From Lachnospiraceae bacterium (GTDB lineage Bacteria; Bacillota; Clostridia; Lachnospirales; Lachnospiraceae): DNA of 54,498 nucleotides. Below are positions 43,982-53,605 of the stretch, in pieces. Under the pieces are notes generated by a model. The model was not told where the DNA came from. It saw only the letters and a list, made by a program, of their open reading frames with translations, and made no database searches. The DNA lies in NCBI GenBank assembly GCA_017938285.1, contig JAGBBW010000103.1:1-54498 (forward strand), given 5' to 3'. The translations under genes were made by a program, and so were the position numbers. The number at the start of each line of letters is the position of its first letter. Positions within the stretch are counted from its first letter, which is position 1.

Positions 43982-44857
43982 ATGAATAAGTTTGATTTTG
44001 CAATCGTGGGTGGTGACAAACGTACAGCACATATGTCATCTATATTATCCAGAAAAGGATACCGTGTTGTCTGCTTTGGCACTTCAGAAAACTTTACTGA
44101 CAACACAATAGCTACCGCCCATACCTTACAGGAAGCAGTTACGAATGCCTCCATTATTGTTTGCGGTATTCCATTTCAAAAAAATGGCTGTCTCTATTTT
44201 GAAAAAGAAAACTCCAGCATCCCACTCTCTGAATTACAGCGGGTACTCAGAAAACACCATACGGTATTTGGTGGTATGATACCGGAAGATTTCAGAAAGA
44301 TATGTGAAGCCCGTGAAATTGCCTGTTACGATTTTTTGTCAGAAGAACCCCTGACCATAAGAAATGCTGTTGCGGCAGCAGAAGGTGCCATTATAGAGGC
44401 CTTATTACACAAAGATACCCTGCTCCACCTAAGCAAAACCCTTGTTCTCGGCTATGGCAGATGTGCAAAGGTTCTGGCAGACAAACTGAAAGGACTTTCT
44501 GCACAGGTCACGGTCTGCTCTGAACAGCCTCTGGAACTTGCCTACGCCCACTCCTTAGGGTTTCCTGCCTTTCCTTTATCTGAATTACAGGAAAAAATCA
44601 ACTGTTTTGAATATATATTTAATACCATTCCCTCAAAAGTCCTTACAAAAAACTGTCTGGAACAAATGCAGACCGACAGTCTGATTATTGACATCGCCTC
44701 TAACCGGATCGGCGTTGATTATGAAGCTGCCCGTCTGCTGCAAAGAACTGCCATTTTCTGCCCTGGACTGCCTGGCAAATATGCCAGCCTTAGTTGTGCA
44801 GAACAATTGACTGAATTTGTTTTAAAAAACGCCAAAAAACCTGGCAGTCATCATTGA
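43982..44857 (+). CDS. dpaA: dipicolinate synthase subunit A
   Basis: The NAD(P)-dependent subunit of dipicolinate synthase (SpoVFA), which makes the spore-core chelator dipicolinic acid from the lysine pathway. 291 residues, near the family length. The N-terminus has FAIVGGDKRTAHMS and the second dinucleotide fold has TLVLGYGRCAKVLADKL. AGGAG lies eight bases before ATG. Followed by dpaB after 30 bases. Confidence 0.93.
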   Translation: MNKFDFAIVGGDKRTAHMSSILSRKGYRVVCFGTSENFTDNTIATAHTLQEAVTNASIIVCGIPFQKNGCLYFEKENSSIPLSELQRVLRKHHTVFGGMIPEDFRKICEAREIACYDFLSEEPLTIRNAVAAAEGAIIEALLHKDTLLHLSKTLVLGYGRCAKVLADKLKGLSAQVTVCSEQPLELAYAHSLGFPAFPLSELQEKINCFEYIFNTIPSKVLTKNCLEQMQTDSLIIDIASNRIGVDYEAARLLQRTAIFCPGLPGKYASLSCAEQLTEFVLKNAKKPGSHH

Positions 44858-44887
44858 ATCCCTAAAATTGCAGAAAGGAATCCTATT

Positions 44888-45475
44888 ATGAATCTTAACG
44901 GAAAAAAAATCGGAGTTGCATTAACCGGCTCTTTTTGCACCTTTGAAAAAATGTTTTTGGAACTCCAAAAACTCAGGAATGCCGGTGCAGACATCTATCC
45001 TATTTTATCTAACGCTGCCCAGTCTATTACCAGCCGCTTTGGAACTCCCGAACAGTATAAAGAAAAAATCAAAGAAATCACCGGTAAAGAACCGATTATC
45101 TGCATTGAAGGTGCGGAACCGATTGGCCCAAAGGGATATCTGGATGTCCTCACCATTCTTCCCTGTACCGGAAATACCGCAGCAAAACTTGCCAATGGAA
45201 TTACAGACACTCCTGTTTTAATGGCAGCCAAGGCACATCTGCGCAATAATAAACCTCTTGTCATTTCCATTTCCACCAACGATGGGCTTGGAATGAACAT
45301 GAAAAATATCGGTCTTTTACTGAATTCCAAAAACATCTATTTTGTACCTTTCGGACAGGATGATTTTGAAAAGAAACCAAACTCTCTGGTTGCCCACACG
45401 GAACTTCTCATTCCTACACTGGAAGCAGCACTGGAACACAGACAATACCAGCCGTTACTTCAGTCTTACCACTAA
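44888..45475 (+). CDS. dpaB: dipicolinate synthase subunit B
   Basis: The flavin-type (UbiX-like fold) subunit SpoVFB. Landmarks are VALTGSFCTFEKM, PILSNAA, ILPCTGNTAAKLANGITDTPVLMAAKAHLRN and PLVISISTNDGLG. 195 residues, full length. It partners with DpaA to oxidise the heterocycle to dipicolinate in the mother cell. Next gene after 45 bases is asnB. Confidence 0.93.
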   Translation: MNLNGKKIGVALTGSFCTFEKMFLELQKLRNAGADIYPILSNAAQSITSRFGTPEQYKEKIKEITGKEPIICIEGAEPIGPKGYLDVLTILPCTGNTAAKLANGITDTPVLMAAKAHLRNNKPLVISISTNDGLGMNMKNIGLLLNSKNIYFVPFGQDDFEKKPNSLVAHTELLIPTLEAALEHRQYQPLLQSYH

Positions 45476-45520
45476 AAACCTACCATCTTATTCTATCAGA
45501 AAGGACTTTAATACATCATT

Positions 45521-47374
45521 ATGTGTGGAATCGCAGGCTTTAGCAATTTTACGATGAATTATCAAGAGAACACTGGAAAATGGTACTATATTTTACAAGA
45601 AATGAACCAGCTCCAGCGACACAGAGGACCTGACGAAGAAAATATCTGGCTCAGCCGCCACTGCGGTCTTTCCCATGTCCGCCTGTCCATTCTGGATTTA
45701 TCCTGTGGCAGACAGCCCATGACCCGGCAGTCCGGCGGTCATTGCGCCACCATTGTCTATAATGGAGAAATTTACAATATGCCAACACTTCGTAACAAGC
45801 TCATCGCAGAAGGCGCCCAGTTTGAAACCACCTGTGATACCGAGGTCATTTTATTCGGATATTTATACCACGGAATTGATTATGTACAGGAACTAAACGG
45901 AATCTTTTCCTTCTGTATCTGGGATGAATCCCTGGAAAAACTGTATCTGTGCCGGGACCGCCAGGGAGTAAAACCTTTGTTTTATACCATGCAGCAGAAT
46001 ACCCTGATTTTTTCATCAGAATTAAAAGGTCTTCTCTCCTTCCCCGGTGTGGAAGCGGTCATAGACAGGGAAGGACTATGTGAAGTCTTTGGAGTGGGAC
46101 CTGCCAAAACCTACGGCAAAGGTGTTTTTCAAAACATCCAGGAACTGCTGCCAGGACATTTTCTGGAATTCCACGATGGAATTCTGCAGACAAAATGTTA
46201 CTGGCACCTGGAAAGTCATCCCCATGAGGATTCCTGGGAAGAAACCGTGGAAAAAACCCGTTACCTTGTCACCGATGCCATTAAACTTCAGATGCTTTCT
46301 GATGTGCCCATCTGCACCTTCCTTTCCGGCGGCGTAGACAGCAGCCTTGTAACTTCGGTCTGCAGCAGGGAACTTCAAAAGCAGGGAAAACAGCTTGACA
46401 CCTACTCCTTTGATTTTAAAGATAACAACATTAATTTTCAGGCCAATGCCTTCCAGCCATCGGAAGACCGCCCTTGGGTAGACAAAATGGTCGCACACTG
46501 TAACACCAGCCATCACTATCTGGAATGCTGCAACACCGATCTTTATCAATATTTGTTTAAAGCAGTAGATGCCAGGGATTTACCCTGTATGGCAGATGTA
46601 GAAGCTTCCATGCTCTACTTCTGTGAAAAAGTATCCCGCCACAACAAAGTGACCCTGACAGGAGAATGTGCAGACGAAATTTTTGGCGGTTATCCGTGGT
46701 TTCACAAGAAAGAATGCTTTGATGCAGACATTTTTCCATGGTCCATGGATTTTACCCCACGAACCATGCTTTTAAAAGACGACATAGCCTCACTTTTGCC
46801 TTTGGAAGAATATGCAAGAGCCGCTTATCAGAAAACTATCTCCGAAACGCCGGTTTTAGAAGGAGAATCTCCAGTTGAAAGAAGACGACGTGAAATTTCT
46901 TATCTTAATCTGAAATGGTTTATGCAGACCTTACTGGACCGCATGGACCGAACCAGTATGCATACCGGTCTGGAAGCCCGTGTTCCCCTGGCTGACCACC
47001 GCATTGTAGAATATGTCTGGAACGTTCCGTGGGATATGAAATGTAAAAATGGTGTAGTCAAGGGACTGCTGCGGGAAGCTGCCAAAGACTACCTTCCAGA
47101 TGAAATACTGTATCGCAAAAAGAGTCCTTATCCAAAAACCTATGACCCGGCTTATGAACTATTGCTCCGCAGGGAGCTTCTTAACGTACTCGCCAACAGC
47201 ACCTCGCCTTTAAATGAACTGATTGATTCCAAAAAGGTAAAAGAGTTCCTGCAATGTCCTTCCGACTACGGAAAACCATTTTATGGCCAGCTTATGGCAG
47301 GACCGCAGTTACTGGCGTATCTGTTACAGATTAATTACTGGCTGGAGAAATATAGCATAAGGCTCTCAATTTGA
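45521..47374 (+). CDS. asnB: asparagine synthase (glutamine-hydrolysing)
   Basis: A 617-residue two-domain enzyme. The N-terminal glutaminase has catalytic Cys-2 (MCGIAGF), RHRGPD and YNGEIYN. The synthetase half has the SGGVDSS pyrophosphate loop and GECADEIFGGY. It converts aspartate plus glutamine to asparagine. Its position 45 bases after dpaB, with no separate terminator, suggests sporulation-linked expression, recalling AsnO in Bacillus subtilis. Confidence 0.94.
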   Translation: MCGIAGFSNFTMNYQENTGKWYYILQEMNQLQRHRGPDEENIWLSRHCGLSHVRLSILDLSCGRQPMTRQSGGHCATIVYNGEIYNMPTLRNKLIAEGAQFETTCDTEVILFGYLYHGIDYVQELNGIFSFCIWDESLEKLYLCRDRQGVKPLFYTMQQNTLIFSSELKGLLSFPGVEAVIDREGLCEVFGVGPAKTYGKGVFQNIQELLPGHFLEFHDGILQTKCYWHLESHPHEDSWEETVEKTRYLVTDAIKLQMLSDVPICTFLSGGVDSSLVTSVCSRELQKQGKQLDTYSFDFKDNNINFQANAFQPSEDRPWVDKMVAHCNTSHHYLECCNTDLYQYLFKAVDARDLPCMADVEASMLYFCEKVSRHNKVTLTGECADEIFGGYPWFHKKECFDADIFPWSMDFTPRTMLLKDDIASLLPLEEYARAAYQKTISETPVLEGESPVERRRREISYLNLKWFMQTLLDRMDRTSMHTGLEARVPLADHRIVEYVWNVPWDMKCKNGVVKGLLREAAKDYLPDEILYRKKSPYPKTYDPAYELLLRRELLNVLANSTSPLNELIDSKKVKEFLQCPSDYGKPFYGQLMAGPQLLAYLLQINYWLEKYSIRLSI

Positions 47375-47420
47375 TAACTTCGTTTTTACTTTTACAAAAA
47401 CAGCCAGAACGAGCTTACGA

Positions 47421-47453
47421 CAGGGGAGGGCTGCATTAATGCTTCCTCCCCTG
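47421..47453. terminator. terminator between asnB and the HD gene
   Basis: A perfect 9-bp stem CAGGGGAGG/CCTCCCCTG between convergent genes, with an internal CATTAATG palindrome in the loop. The T tract is weak. Confidence 0.65.
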
Positions 47454-47502
47454 ATACATTCTTCCACAACGACAGATTGTTATCCCAGCAATAAATGATT
47501 TC

Positions 47503-48102
47503 CTACTCTGTTATATTACCTTTTCTTACATTTTCCTCAATCAGACCCTTGGTATATTCCCAGATTTCCTCAGAGCCGGCACCTGACGTCTGCTGTCTGC
47601 CGACAACCTGTGACTTCGTCACTTTATGCTCACGCCAATCTGCTCCACCGTTGGAGTTATTGAGCAGAAGCGGCTGGAAATTATCCATTACTTTTGCAAA
47701 CCTTGCTTCCGGGGATTCGCCGGATTCAAATTCTTCAAATAATGCCCGAAGTTCGTCACGCTGATCGTCCGGGAGTATCCCAAAGATACGCTCGGCAGCA
47801 CGTTCCTCTCTCTCTTTCTGGCTTTCCAGGCCCTTCGTGTCATAAGCGTAAGTATCTCCTGCATCAATTTCAACAATATCATGGATTAAGGCCATCATCA
47901 TCGCTTTGGCAACATCAATTTCATCGTTGGAATACTCCTTTAGCAGATAAATCATCATTGCCATATGCCAGGCATGCTCCGCATCATTTTCCCGTCTGCC
48001 ATGTCCGGTGAGATGGGTCTGCCGCAGTATATTCTTTTCTTTGTCAGCTTCCAGTATAAAAGCCAGCTGTTTTTCAAAGCGTTCTCTGTTCATTTCAGAC
48101 AT
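47503..48102 (-). CDS. HD-domain phosphohydrolase (YfbR/HDDC2-like)
   Basis: A 199-residue HD enzyme. Metal ligands: His in NDAEHAWHMA, the HD pair in ALIHDIVEIDAGD, and the distal Asp in KVMDNFQPLLL. Family members remove phosphate from deoxynucleotides. It lies six bases after niaR as the last gene of the NAD operon, so it could act on a pyridine or other nucleotide, which is inference. Confidence 0.88.
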   Translation of the reverse strand: MSEMNRERFEKQLAFILEADKEKNILRQTHLTGHGRRENDAEHAWHMAMMIYLLKEYSNDEIDVAKAMMMALIHDIVEIDAGDTYAYDTKGLESQKEREERAAERIFGILPDDQRDELRALFEEFESGESPEARFAKVMDNFQPLLLNNSNGGADWREHKVTKSQVVGRQQTSGAGSEEIWEYTKGLIEENVRKGNITE

Positions 48103-48108
48103 CCTCCA

Positions 48109-48621
48109 TCATAATTCGGGAACAATGTAGTTTCTCTCGGTGAGTGCAGCTTCTATACGATCCAGAACCGCTTCACTATCCGCACGAACCGTATGATAGT
48201 GATATCCGCCCGTTATATGCATAAGTTCGGTGGACTGGCCCGTTCTCACACCCTCCAGAAACTGCCTGATATGCATTGGAGAGAAGATATTAAGTGCTGC
48301 TTCAATTTTTCCGTATACCTTATGCCACACGAACACATCCACCACTGTACCGCCAAGAGCAACAATACAGGAAAGTTCATCCTCTGTCTGTTCTGTTGTA
48401 TGACGAACCTTAAATACTCTTTCCGCAAGAGGGGATTTCTGCATGACGTAACCCTGGTTCGTAGAAAGTATCTCGTATCCCGTTCCTTTCAGCACAGTAA
48501 TATCCTGCACGATAATCTGACGGGATATATCAAACTTCTGCGCAAGCTCACCACCTGAAACAGGTTCCTTTGCAGACAGAAGGATGTTTACGATTGCTTT
48601 TCTTCTTTCGGCTACTTTCAT
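48109..48621 (-). CDS. niaR: NiaR-type NAD biosynthesis repressor
   Basis: A 170-residue repressor: N-terminal HTH_11 domain (RRKAIVNILLSAKEPVSGGELAQKFDISRQIIVQDI) and C-terminal 3H domain with the His residues of VRHTTEQTEDE, ITGGYHYHTV and nearby. NiaR represses NAD genes when nicotinic acid is present. It lies in the operon with nadABC and presumably acts on the site at 51726-51745. Confidence 0.92.
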   Translation of the reverse strand: MKVAERRKAIVNILLSAKEPVSGGELAQKFDISRQIIVQDITVLKGTGYEILSTNQGYVMQKSPLAERVFKVRHTTEQTEDELSCIVALGGTVVDVFVWHKVYGKIEAALNIFSPMHIRQFLEGVRTGQSTELMHITGGYHYHTVRADSEAVLDRIEAALTERNYIVPEL

Positions 48622-48631
48622 TGCCTCCTCC

Positions 48632-49483
48632 TTATACTGCGTGCAGATTTTTCAGCGAAAGATCAAGAATAGGCGAAGAATGTGTCAGGGCACCGCTTGA
48701 AATATAATCTACACCTATATCGACAAGTCTTGCCACGTTTTCTCTCGTTACATTACCGCTGCACTCCGTTTCCGCTTTGCCACGACAGAGCTCCACAGCC
48801 TTTTTCATATCCTCTACACTCATATTGTCAAGCATAATGATATCCGCACCTGCTTCCAGTGCTTCCATCAGCATATCAAGATTCTCCACCTCAATTTCAA
48901 TTTTACGGACGAAAGGAGCATATTCTTTCGCCATTCTGACAGCTTCTTTCACACCGCCTGCCGCACCAATATGGTTATCCTTCAGAAGAATACCATCACT
49001 CAGATTATATCTGTGGTTATATCCGCCGCCAACCTTGACCGAGTATTTTTCAAAAATACGCATATTAGGCGTTGTCTTTCTTGTATCCAGAAGTTTTGTT
49101 TTCGTTCCTTTAAGTAAATCCGCAATCTCCCGTGTATAAGTTGCAATACCACTCATTCTCTGCAAATAATTAAGAGCCGTTCTCTCACCGGAAAGAAGCA
49201 CACGAATATCTCCGTGAACCAGGCCGATTTTCTCGCCTTTTTTCACAACATCGCCATCCTTGCAATAGAAAATCACTTCTGTCTTCTCATCAAGAAGCTC
49301 GAACACTCTCTTAAAAACATCAAGACCTGCTATAATACCGTCCTGCTTGCAGATAAGATCCACTTCGCCTGCCTGGTAATGAGGCATAACAGAGTTGGTA
49401 GTAATATCCTCGCTTGTAATATCCTCTCTAAGAGCCTGTAAAATCAGTTCATCTGCGTTCATTTTCATTGTTATATTATTCAT
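48632..49483 (-). CDS. nadC: nicotinate-nucleotide pyrophosphorylase (carboxylating)
   Basis: A 283-residue quinolinate phosphoribosyltransferase, third step of de novo NAD synthesis. Landmarks: GERTALNYLQRMSGIAT, LLDTRKTTPNMR, KVGGGYNHRYNLSDGILLKDNHI, EIEVEN and DYISSGALTHS. Full length. Overlaps nadB by eight bases. Confidence 0.95.
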   Translation of the reverse strand: MNNITMKMNADELILQALREDITSEDITTNSVMPHYQAGEVDLICKQDGIIAGLDVFKRVFELLDEKTEVIFYCKDGDVVKKGEKIGLVHGDIRVLLSGERTALNYLQRMSGIATYTREIADLLKGTKTKLLDTRKTTPNMRIFEKYSVKVGGGYNHRYNLSDGILLKDNHIGAAGGVKEAVRMAKEYAPFVRKIEIEVENLDMLMEALEAGADIIMLDNMSVEDMKKAVELCRGKAETECSGNVTRENVARLVDIGVDYISSGALTHSSPILDLSLKNLHAV

Positions 49484-50750
49484 GGCTTAATCTCTCCTTT
49501 TCAATTGCCGCAAGAACGGCCTCTTTATATTCTTCTTTATAGTTTTTATATCTTGTTTCATCAATGGTAATTTCTGTGCCGGCTGACACCTCCATATATC
49601 CTTCCATGATATGACGTGCGGCACGTTTTGCAAATACCAGACTTTCCAGTAGCGAATTACTTGCCAGCCGGTTTCTGCCGTGAACCCCATTGCAGGCAGT
49701 TTCTCCCGCTGCATACAGACGATTCATTGATGTTTTGCTGTACCTGTCAACAGCAATACCACCCATAAAATAATGCTGTGACGGAACGACCGGTATCGGC
49801 TCTTTCGTTACATCATAACCCTCTTCCAGACAACGCTGACAAATATTTGGGAAATGTGTTCTTATTTCTTCTACAGGAATCGGTGCCATAGAAAGCCAGA
49901 CGTGCTTGCTTCCTTCCTTTTTCATTTCCGCAAAAATGGCATTTGCCACTACATCACGCGGCAGTAATTCATTGACGAACCGTTCTCCCTTTGCATTCAG
50001 AAGAACTGCACCTTCCCCACGCACTGACTCGGAGATTAAAAACTTCCGACCTTCCTTTTCAGTATAAAGCGTCGTAGGATGAATCTGGATATAGTCGATA
50101 TGCTGAAGCCTGATACCGTATTTCAGGGCAAGCGCAACCGCATCACCTGTAAGATGCCTGTAATTGGTGGAGTGCTCAAAGATTCCACCGATTCCGCCTG
50201 TTGCCAGAACGGTATAATCCGCCTGAATTGCAGAATAAACTCCGTTTTCATCCTGTCCAATAATACCATGACATTCCTTATTCTCACAGATGAGGTCAAC
50301 CATCGTATAGTTTTCCATGATGGTGATATTTTCCCTGCTTTCTGCCTCTTTCAGAAGATGGGAAGTAATCTCTTTCCCGGTTTCATCCTCATGGAACAGG
50401 ATGCGGGAATTCGTATGTGCACCTTCCCGTGTATATGCAAAATTCCCACCATTCTTCTCAAAGCGGACGCCGAAGGATACCAGGTCAGAGATAACCTCCC
50501 GGGAAGAATGAATCATTATGTGGACAGAATCCGGATTATTTTCATAATGTCCCGCCTTCATCGTATCCTCATAGAACGCATCGTAATCCGCTTCATCACG
50601 CAAAACACAGATACCACCCTGGGCAAGATAAGAGTCGCTTCTGCGTGCTATGTTCTTTGTTACAATGATTATGTTTTTTTCTTTCGGGAGATTCAGCGCA
50701 CAGTAAAGACCTGCAACACCGCTTCCCACCACTAAAATATCTGTTTTCAT
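49476..50750 (-). CDS. nadB: L-aspartate oxidase
   Basis: A 424-residue FAD enzyme that oxidises aspartate to iminoaspartate. FAD site: ILVVGSGVAGLYCAL. Others: ARRSDSYLAQGGI, HPTTLY, RGEGAVLLNAKGERF, and AAGETACNGVHGRNRLASNSLLE. It is shorter than E. coli NadB (about 540) because the C-terminal helical domain is nearly absent, as in some clostridial forms. The start at 50750 lies four bases after the nadA stop, with GAGG before it. Confidence 0.93.
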   Translation of the reverse strand: MKTDILVVGSGVAGLYCALNLPKEKNIIIVTKNIARRSDSYLAQGGICVLRDEADYDAFYEDTMKAGHYENNPDSVHIMIHSSREVISDLVSFGVRFEKNGGNFAYTREGAHTNSRILFHEDETGKEITSHLLKEAESRENITIMENYTMVDLICENKECHGIIGQDENGVYSAIQADYTVLATGGIGGIFEHSTNYRHLTGDAVALALKYGIRLQHIDYIQIHPTTLYTEKEGRKFLISESVRGEGAVLLNAKGERFVNELLPRDVVANAIFAEMKKEGSKHVWLSMAPIPVEEIRTHFPNICQRCLEEGYDVTKEPIPVVPSQHYFMGGIAVDRYSKTSMNRLYAAGETACNGVHGRNRLASNSLLESLVFAKRAARHIMEGYMEVSAGTEITIDETRYKNYKEEYKEAVLAAIEKERLSHE

Positions 50751-50754
50751 TCCA

Positions 50755-51666
50755 TTACCTCGCAAGTTCCAGCATCCTGTCCAGCGGAACGAGAGCGGAC
50801 TTTCTCAATTCATCGTTTACTTTAATCTCGTTTTCTTCTGTCTTTAAGACATGGAGGAGCTTTTCCAGCGTGTTGAGTTTCATATCCGAACAACAAGGAC
50901 ATGTTTTTGGGAAATAGAATTTCTTTGTGGGATTATCCCCCATCAGTTTAAATTCTACTCCATATTCTGTACAGATAATAAACTCTTCACAAGTGCTTTC
51001 CAATACATAAGCAATAAGTTCTGCTGTACTTCCAATGTAGTCAGAGATATCCAGAATTTCTGCCTCACATTCCGGATGCGTCAGCACAAGAGCATTCGGA
51101 TGCTGTTGTTTTTCTTCCTTTACTTCTTTTGCGGTGATTGCCGCATGGATAGGACAACAGCCGTCATTCAAAATGATATTCTTTTCAGGAACATTCTCTG
51201 CAACAAAGCTGCCAAGGTTCTTGTCAGGAATAAAGAATATATTCTGGTTCGGTAATGATTTCACAATAGAAATGGCGTTTGAGGATGTCACACAGACATC
51301 GCTTTCTGCTTTGAGTCCAGCCGTGGAATTGATATAACAGACAACGGCAAGATCCTCATATTGATTCCGCATTTCTTCTATCTTCCCAATGGACGCCATA
51401 TGAGCCATAGGGCAGTCTGCCGTAAGATCCGGCATAAGAACCTTTTTGTCTGGATTCAGTATTTTTGCACTTTCGCCCATAAAATACACGCCGCAGAATA
51501 CTATGATGTCTGCCGTACTTTTTCTGGCAACTTTCGCAAGATAAAAGGAATCTCCCACATAATCCGCAATTTCCTGAATTTCATCAGGAGCATAGTAATG
51601 TGAAAGAATAACGGCATTCTTTTCTTTTTTCAATTTCAGAATTTCTGTTTTCATTTGCTCTTTCAT
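50755..51666 (-). CDS. nadA: quinolinate synthase A
   Basis: A 303-residue [4Fe-4S] enzyme that condenses iminoaspartate with dihydroxyacetone phosphate. Landmarks: ILSHYYAPDEIQEIADYVGDSF, FCGVYFMGESAKIL, LPDLTADCPMA, CYINSTAGLKAESDVCVTSSNA, HPECEAEI, and the C-terminal FPKTCPCCSDMK. Cluster cysteines are present. First gene of the nad operon. Confidence 0.95.
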   Translation of the reverse strand: MKEQMKTEILKLKKEKNAVILSHYYAPDEIQEIADYVGDSFYLAKVARKSTADIIVFCGVYFMGESAKILNPDKKVLMPDLTADCPMAHMASIGKIEEMRNQYEDLAVVCYINSTAGLKAESDVCVTSSNAISIVKSLPNQNIFFIPDKNLGSFVAENVPEKNIILNDGCCPIHAAITAKEVKEEKQQHPNALVLTHPECEAEILDISDYIGSTAELIAYVLESTCEEFIICTEYGVEFKLMGDNPTKKFYFPKTCPCCSDMKLNTLEKLLHVLKTEENEIKVNDELRKSALVPLDRMLELAR

Positions 51667-51704
51667 ATGCCACCTCAGGTTAGAAAAGATTTTTAATCTC
51701 CACT

Positions 51705-51745
51705 ACTATACCATGATGTTTGTCAGGTGTCAAGTTTAGTGTAAA
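51705..51745 (-). promoter_or_regulatory. nad operon promoter and candidate NiaR site
   Basis: Minus strand: TTGACA (51728-51733), 17-base spacer, TATAGT (51705-51710). Two direct half-sites TTTACACT and TTGACACC, 12 bases apart, cover 51726-51745 and overlap the -35 box. This is a sensible place for the NiaR operator; the match to the published motif was not checked. Confidence 0.7.
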
Positions 51746-51810
51746 GTTTTATTTATGAAGCATTACGAGTGCAAGTGAAATCCAAAATTTCGCTTTATCC
51801 TTGCGAAATA

Positions 51811-51853
51811 TTTTTATGACATAGGAAAAAGCACTTTCCTATATCATAAAAAA
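51811..51853. repeat. A/T-based hairpin related to 14897-14949
   Basis: Arms TTTTTATGACATAGGAAA and its near-perfect complement (one mismatch), loop AAGCAC. The TTTTTAT...ACATAGGA arm and the GAGTGC-type sequence before it recall the large hairpin at 14897. Confidence 0.55.
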
Positions 51854-51884
51854 GGTGGCAGAAAAAGTTCATCTCCCTGCCACC
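51854..51884 (-). terminator. terminator after the chemoreceptor gene
   Basis: Perfect GGTGGCAG/CTGCCACC stem followed on the minus strand by six T. About 70 bases past the stop at 51953. Confidence 0.8.
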
Positions 51885-51952
51885 ACAATCAGTTATTTGT
51901 AAAACATATCATTATACACAACTTCTGTACTTTTGCTACGAAGCGGTTTCTT

Positions 51953-53476
51953 CTACACTTCCAGTATTTTTTCCAATTCTGTTATCATATCATTGATGCT
52001 GTCTACCTGTTTCAATAACGTTTTCACATCCTCTGCATTATTTTGTACCATGCCCGCAATATTAGCAAATTCTGTATTTTCTCTGGTAATACTTTTTACA
52101 ATATCTTCATTAATCGATACTGTTTCCTGAATCGCCATATTCTGTGTATTGCGGATATGGTCTGCCTCATTCACAGCTTCCACTGATTTTTTCAACAGTT
52201 CCAGCATCATACGTATGTCTTTTACTGTATCCACAATAAGTTTATTCTGTGCCATCAGCTGTTTTGCATTTTCATTCATAAACTCAGAAACTTCCGTTGC
52301 TCCATTCTGCACACGGGCTACCACATTCGTTACATTTTGCAGCGAATTTTTGGTACTGGCAGCGAGATGCCCTACTTCCTGCGCAACTACTCCAAATCCT
52401 CTTCCAGCTTCTCCTGCACGTGCTGCCTCGATGGACGCATTCAAAGAAAGTAAATTAATGGATTCCGCAATCTCATTAATAATATCCAATGTCGCACCTA
52501 TTTCGCCAGATTCCTGTAAAAGTTTCTCCGTTACTTCCCTTGTTCTGTTAGTAGAATTTTCCACTTCTTCACTCATTGCCATCAGATTATTCAACGCCTG
52601 TTCGTTAGACACTGAAATATCTACTAACTCTTTGGAAATCTGATCTACATCCAACATTTTCCGCTCCATGTGCTGACTGCTCTCTTCCAGATCCACCAGA
52701 TTCCGTTTACTCTCTTTGGATTTTTCCATCATGTTCGTATTACTTTCCAGTAATACTTCACTAATTGCAGAAAGTTCCTCTGTCGATGTTCTTTCTTTCT
52801 GAGTTGTTTCCACTAATGCATTACTGGCTTCTCCCAGCTGCCCCAGTACAATAGTTACCTTATCCAATAACATATTGACTCTCACATTATTTTTTTCCAG
52901 CTGTTCCTTTTTTACATTCAATAAAAACTTGTTTATAAAAATAACAAAAACAATTACCCCAAAAATACTTAAGGTAATGCAGATAATCCGCAGTATTGCA
53001 TCTGACCAGAAGAGATTCTCCACCGGATGTGTGACTGCATTAAACATAAATAAAACAATCAAAGAAACAACTTCTGCCACACCACATTTCACCACAAAGG
53101 CTATATCCAGAAAAAATGACATCAGTATAATAAAATAAAACACAAACATCCACGATTCTTTTGAAGGAAAGAACCATGTAATCATATTGATATTAAGAAT
53201 TAATATCAGCAACAAATAATTTTTCACAAAACTTTCCAGGGAATGAGATAACGTCTCCTGTTTAATACTTTGCCTGATTAGATATATCCCTACTATATCC
53301 TCTGCTACAATAAGAGCTATGAAAATTCCACATATTGCCATAGAAACTGTCGGATATAGTCCCATCAATGTCATACCTGGAAGCACCACTGCTGCGGCTG
53401 TAGCGCTAAAACAAACGATTGCAAGAACTAAAATTACTACTTTCTTTCTGTACTCCTTTAAAAGTTCTTCACCCAT
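51953..53476 (-). CDS. methyl-accepting chemotaxis protein with multi-pass membrane sensor
   Basis: A 507-residue chemoreceptor. The N-terminal 190 residues form about six membrane helices with no large extracellular domain. There is no clear HAMP. A long coiled coil carries the signalling tip NEIAESINLLSLNASIEAARAGEAGRGFGVVAQEVGHLAASTK. Ligand unknown; it may sense membrane or internal state. AAAGGAGG lies before ATG. Confidence 0.92.
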   Translation of the reverse strand: MGEELLKEYRKKVVILVLAIVCFSATAAAVVLPGMTLMGLYPTVSMAICGIFIALIVAEDIVGIYLIRQSIKQETLSHSLESFVKNYLLLILILNINMITWFFPSKESWMFVFYFIILMSFFLDIAFVVKCGVAEVVSLIVLFMFNAVTHPVENLFWSDAILRIICITLSIFGVIVFVIFINKFLLNVKKEQLEKNNVRVNMLLDKVTIVLGQLGEASNALVETTQKERTSTEELSAISEVLLESNTNMMEKSKESKRNLVDLEESSQHMERKMLDVDQISKELVDISVSNEQALNNLMAMSEEVENSTNRTREVTEKLLQESGEIGATLDIINEIAESINLLSLNASIEAARAGEAGRGFGVVAQEVGHLAASTKNSLQNVTNVVARVQNGATEVSEFMNENAKQLMAQNKLIVDTVKDIRMMLELLKKSVEAVNEADHIRNTQNMAIQETVSINEDIVKSITRENTEFANIAGMVQNNAEDVKTLLKQVDSINDMITELEKILEV

Positions 53477-53576
53477 ATTTTCTCCTCCTTTACTTTAGCT
53501 ACGATATCGTACCATACTTTTCTTATCTGGCAATGTAATTACAAATCACACTCCTGATTGATACATAATATATTAT

Positions 53577-53605
53577 ATTATACTCTGATTTTTCTTTAAA
53601 AGCAA
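53577..53605 (-). promoter_or_regulatory. promoter of the chemoreceptor gene
   Basis: Minus strand: TTGCTT (53600-53605), 17-base spacer, perfect TATAAT (53577-53582), giving a leader of about 95 bases. Nothing else is coding in 53477-53794. Confidence 0.6.

Noticed and set aside
53477-53560. Sigma-D (motility) promoter before the chemoreceptor gene
   Set aside because: A GCCAGATAA-like string exists but no TAAA at the right spacing; a sigma-A promoter further upstream fits better.
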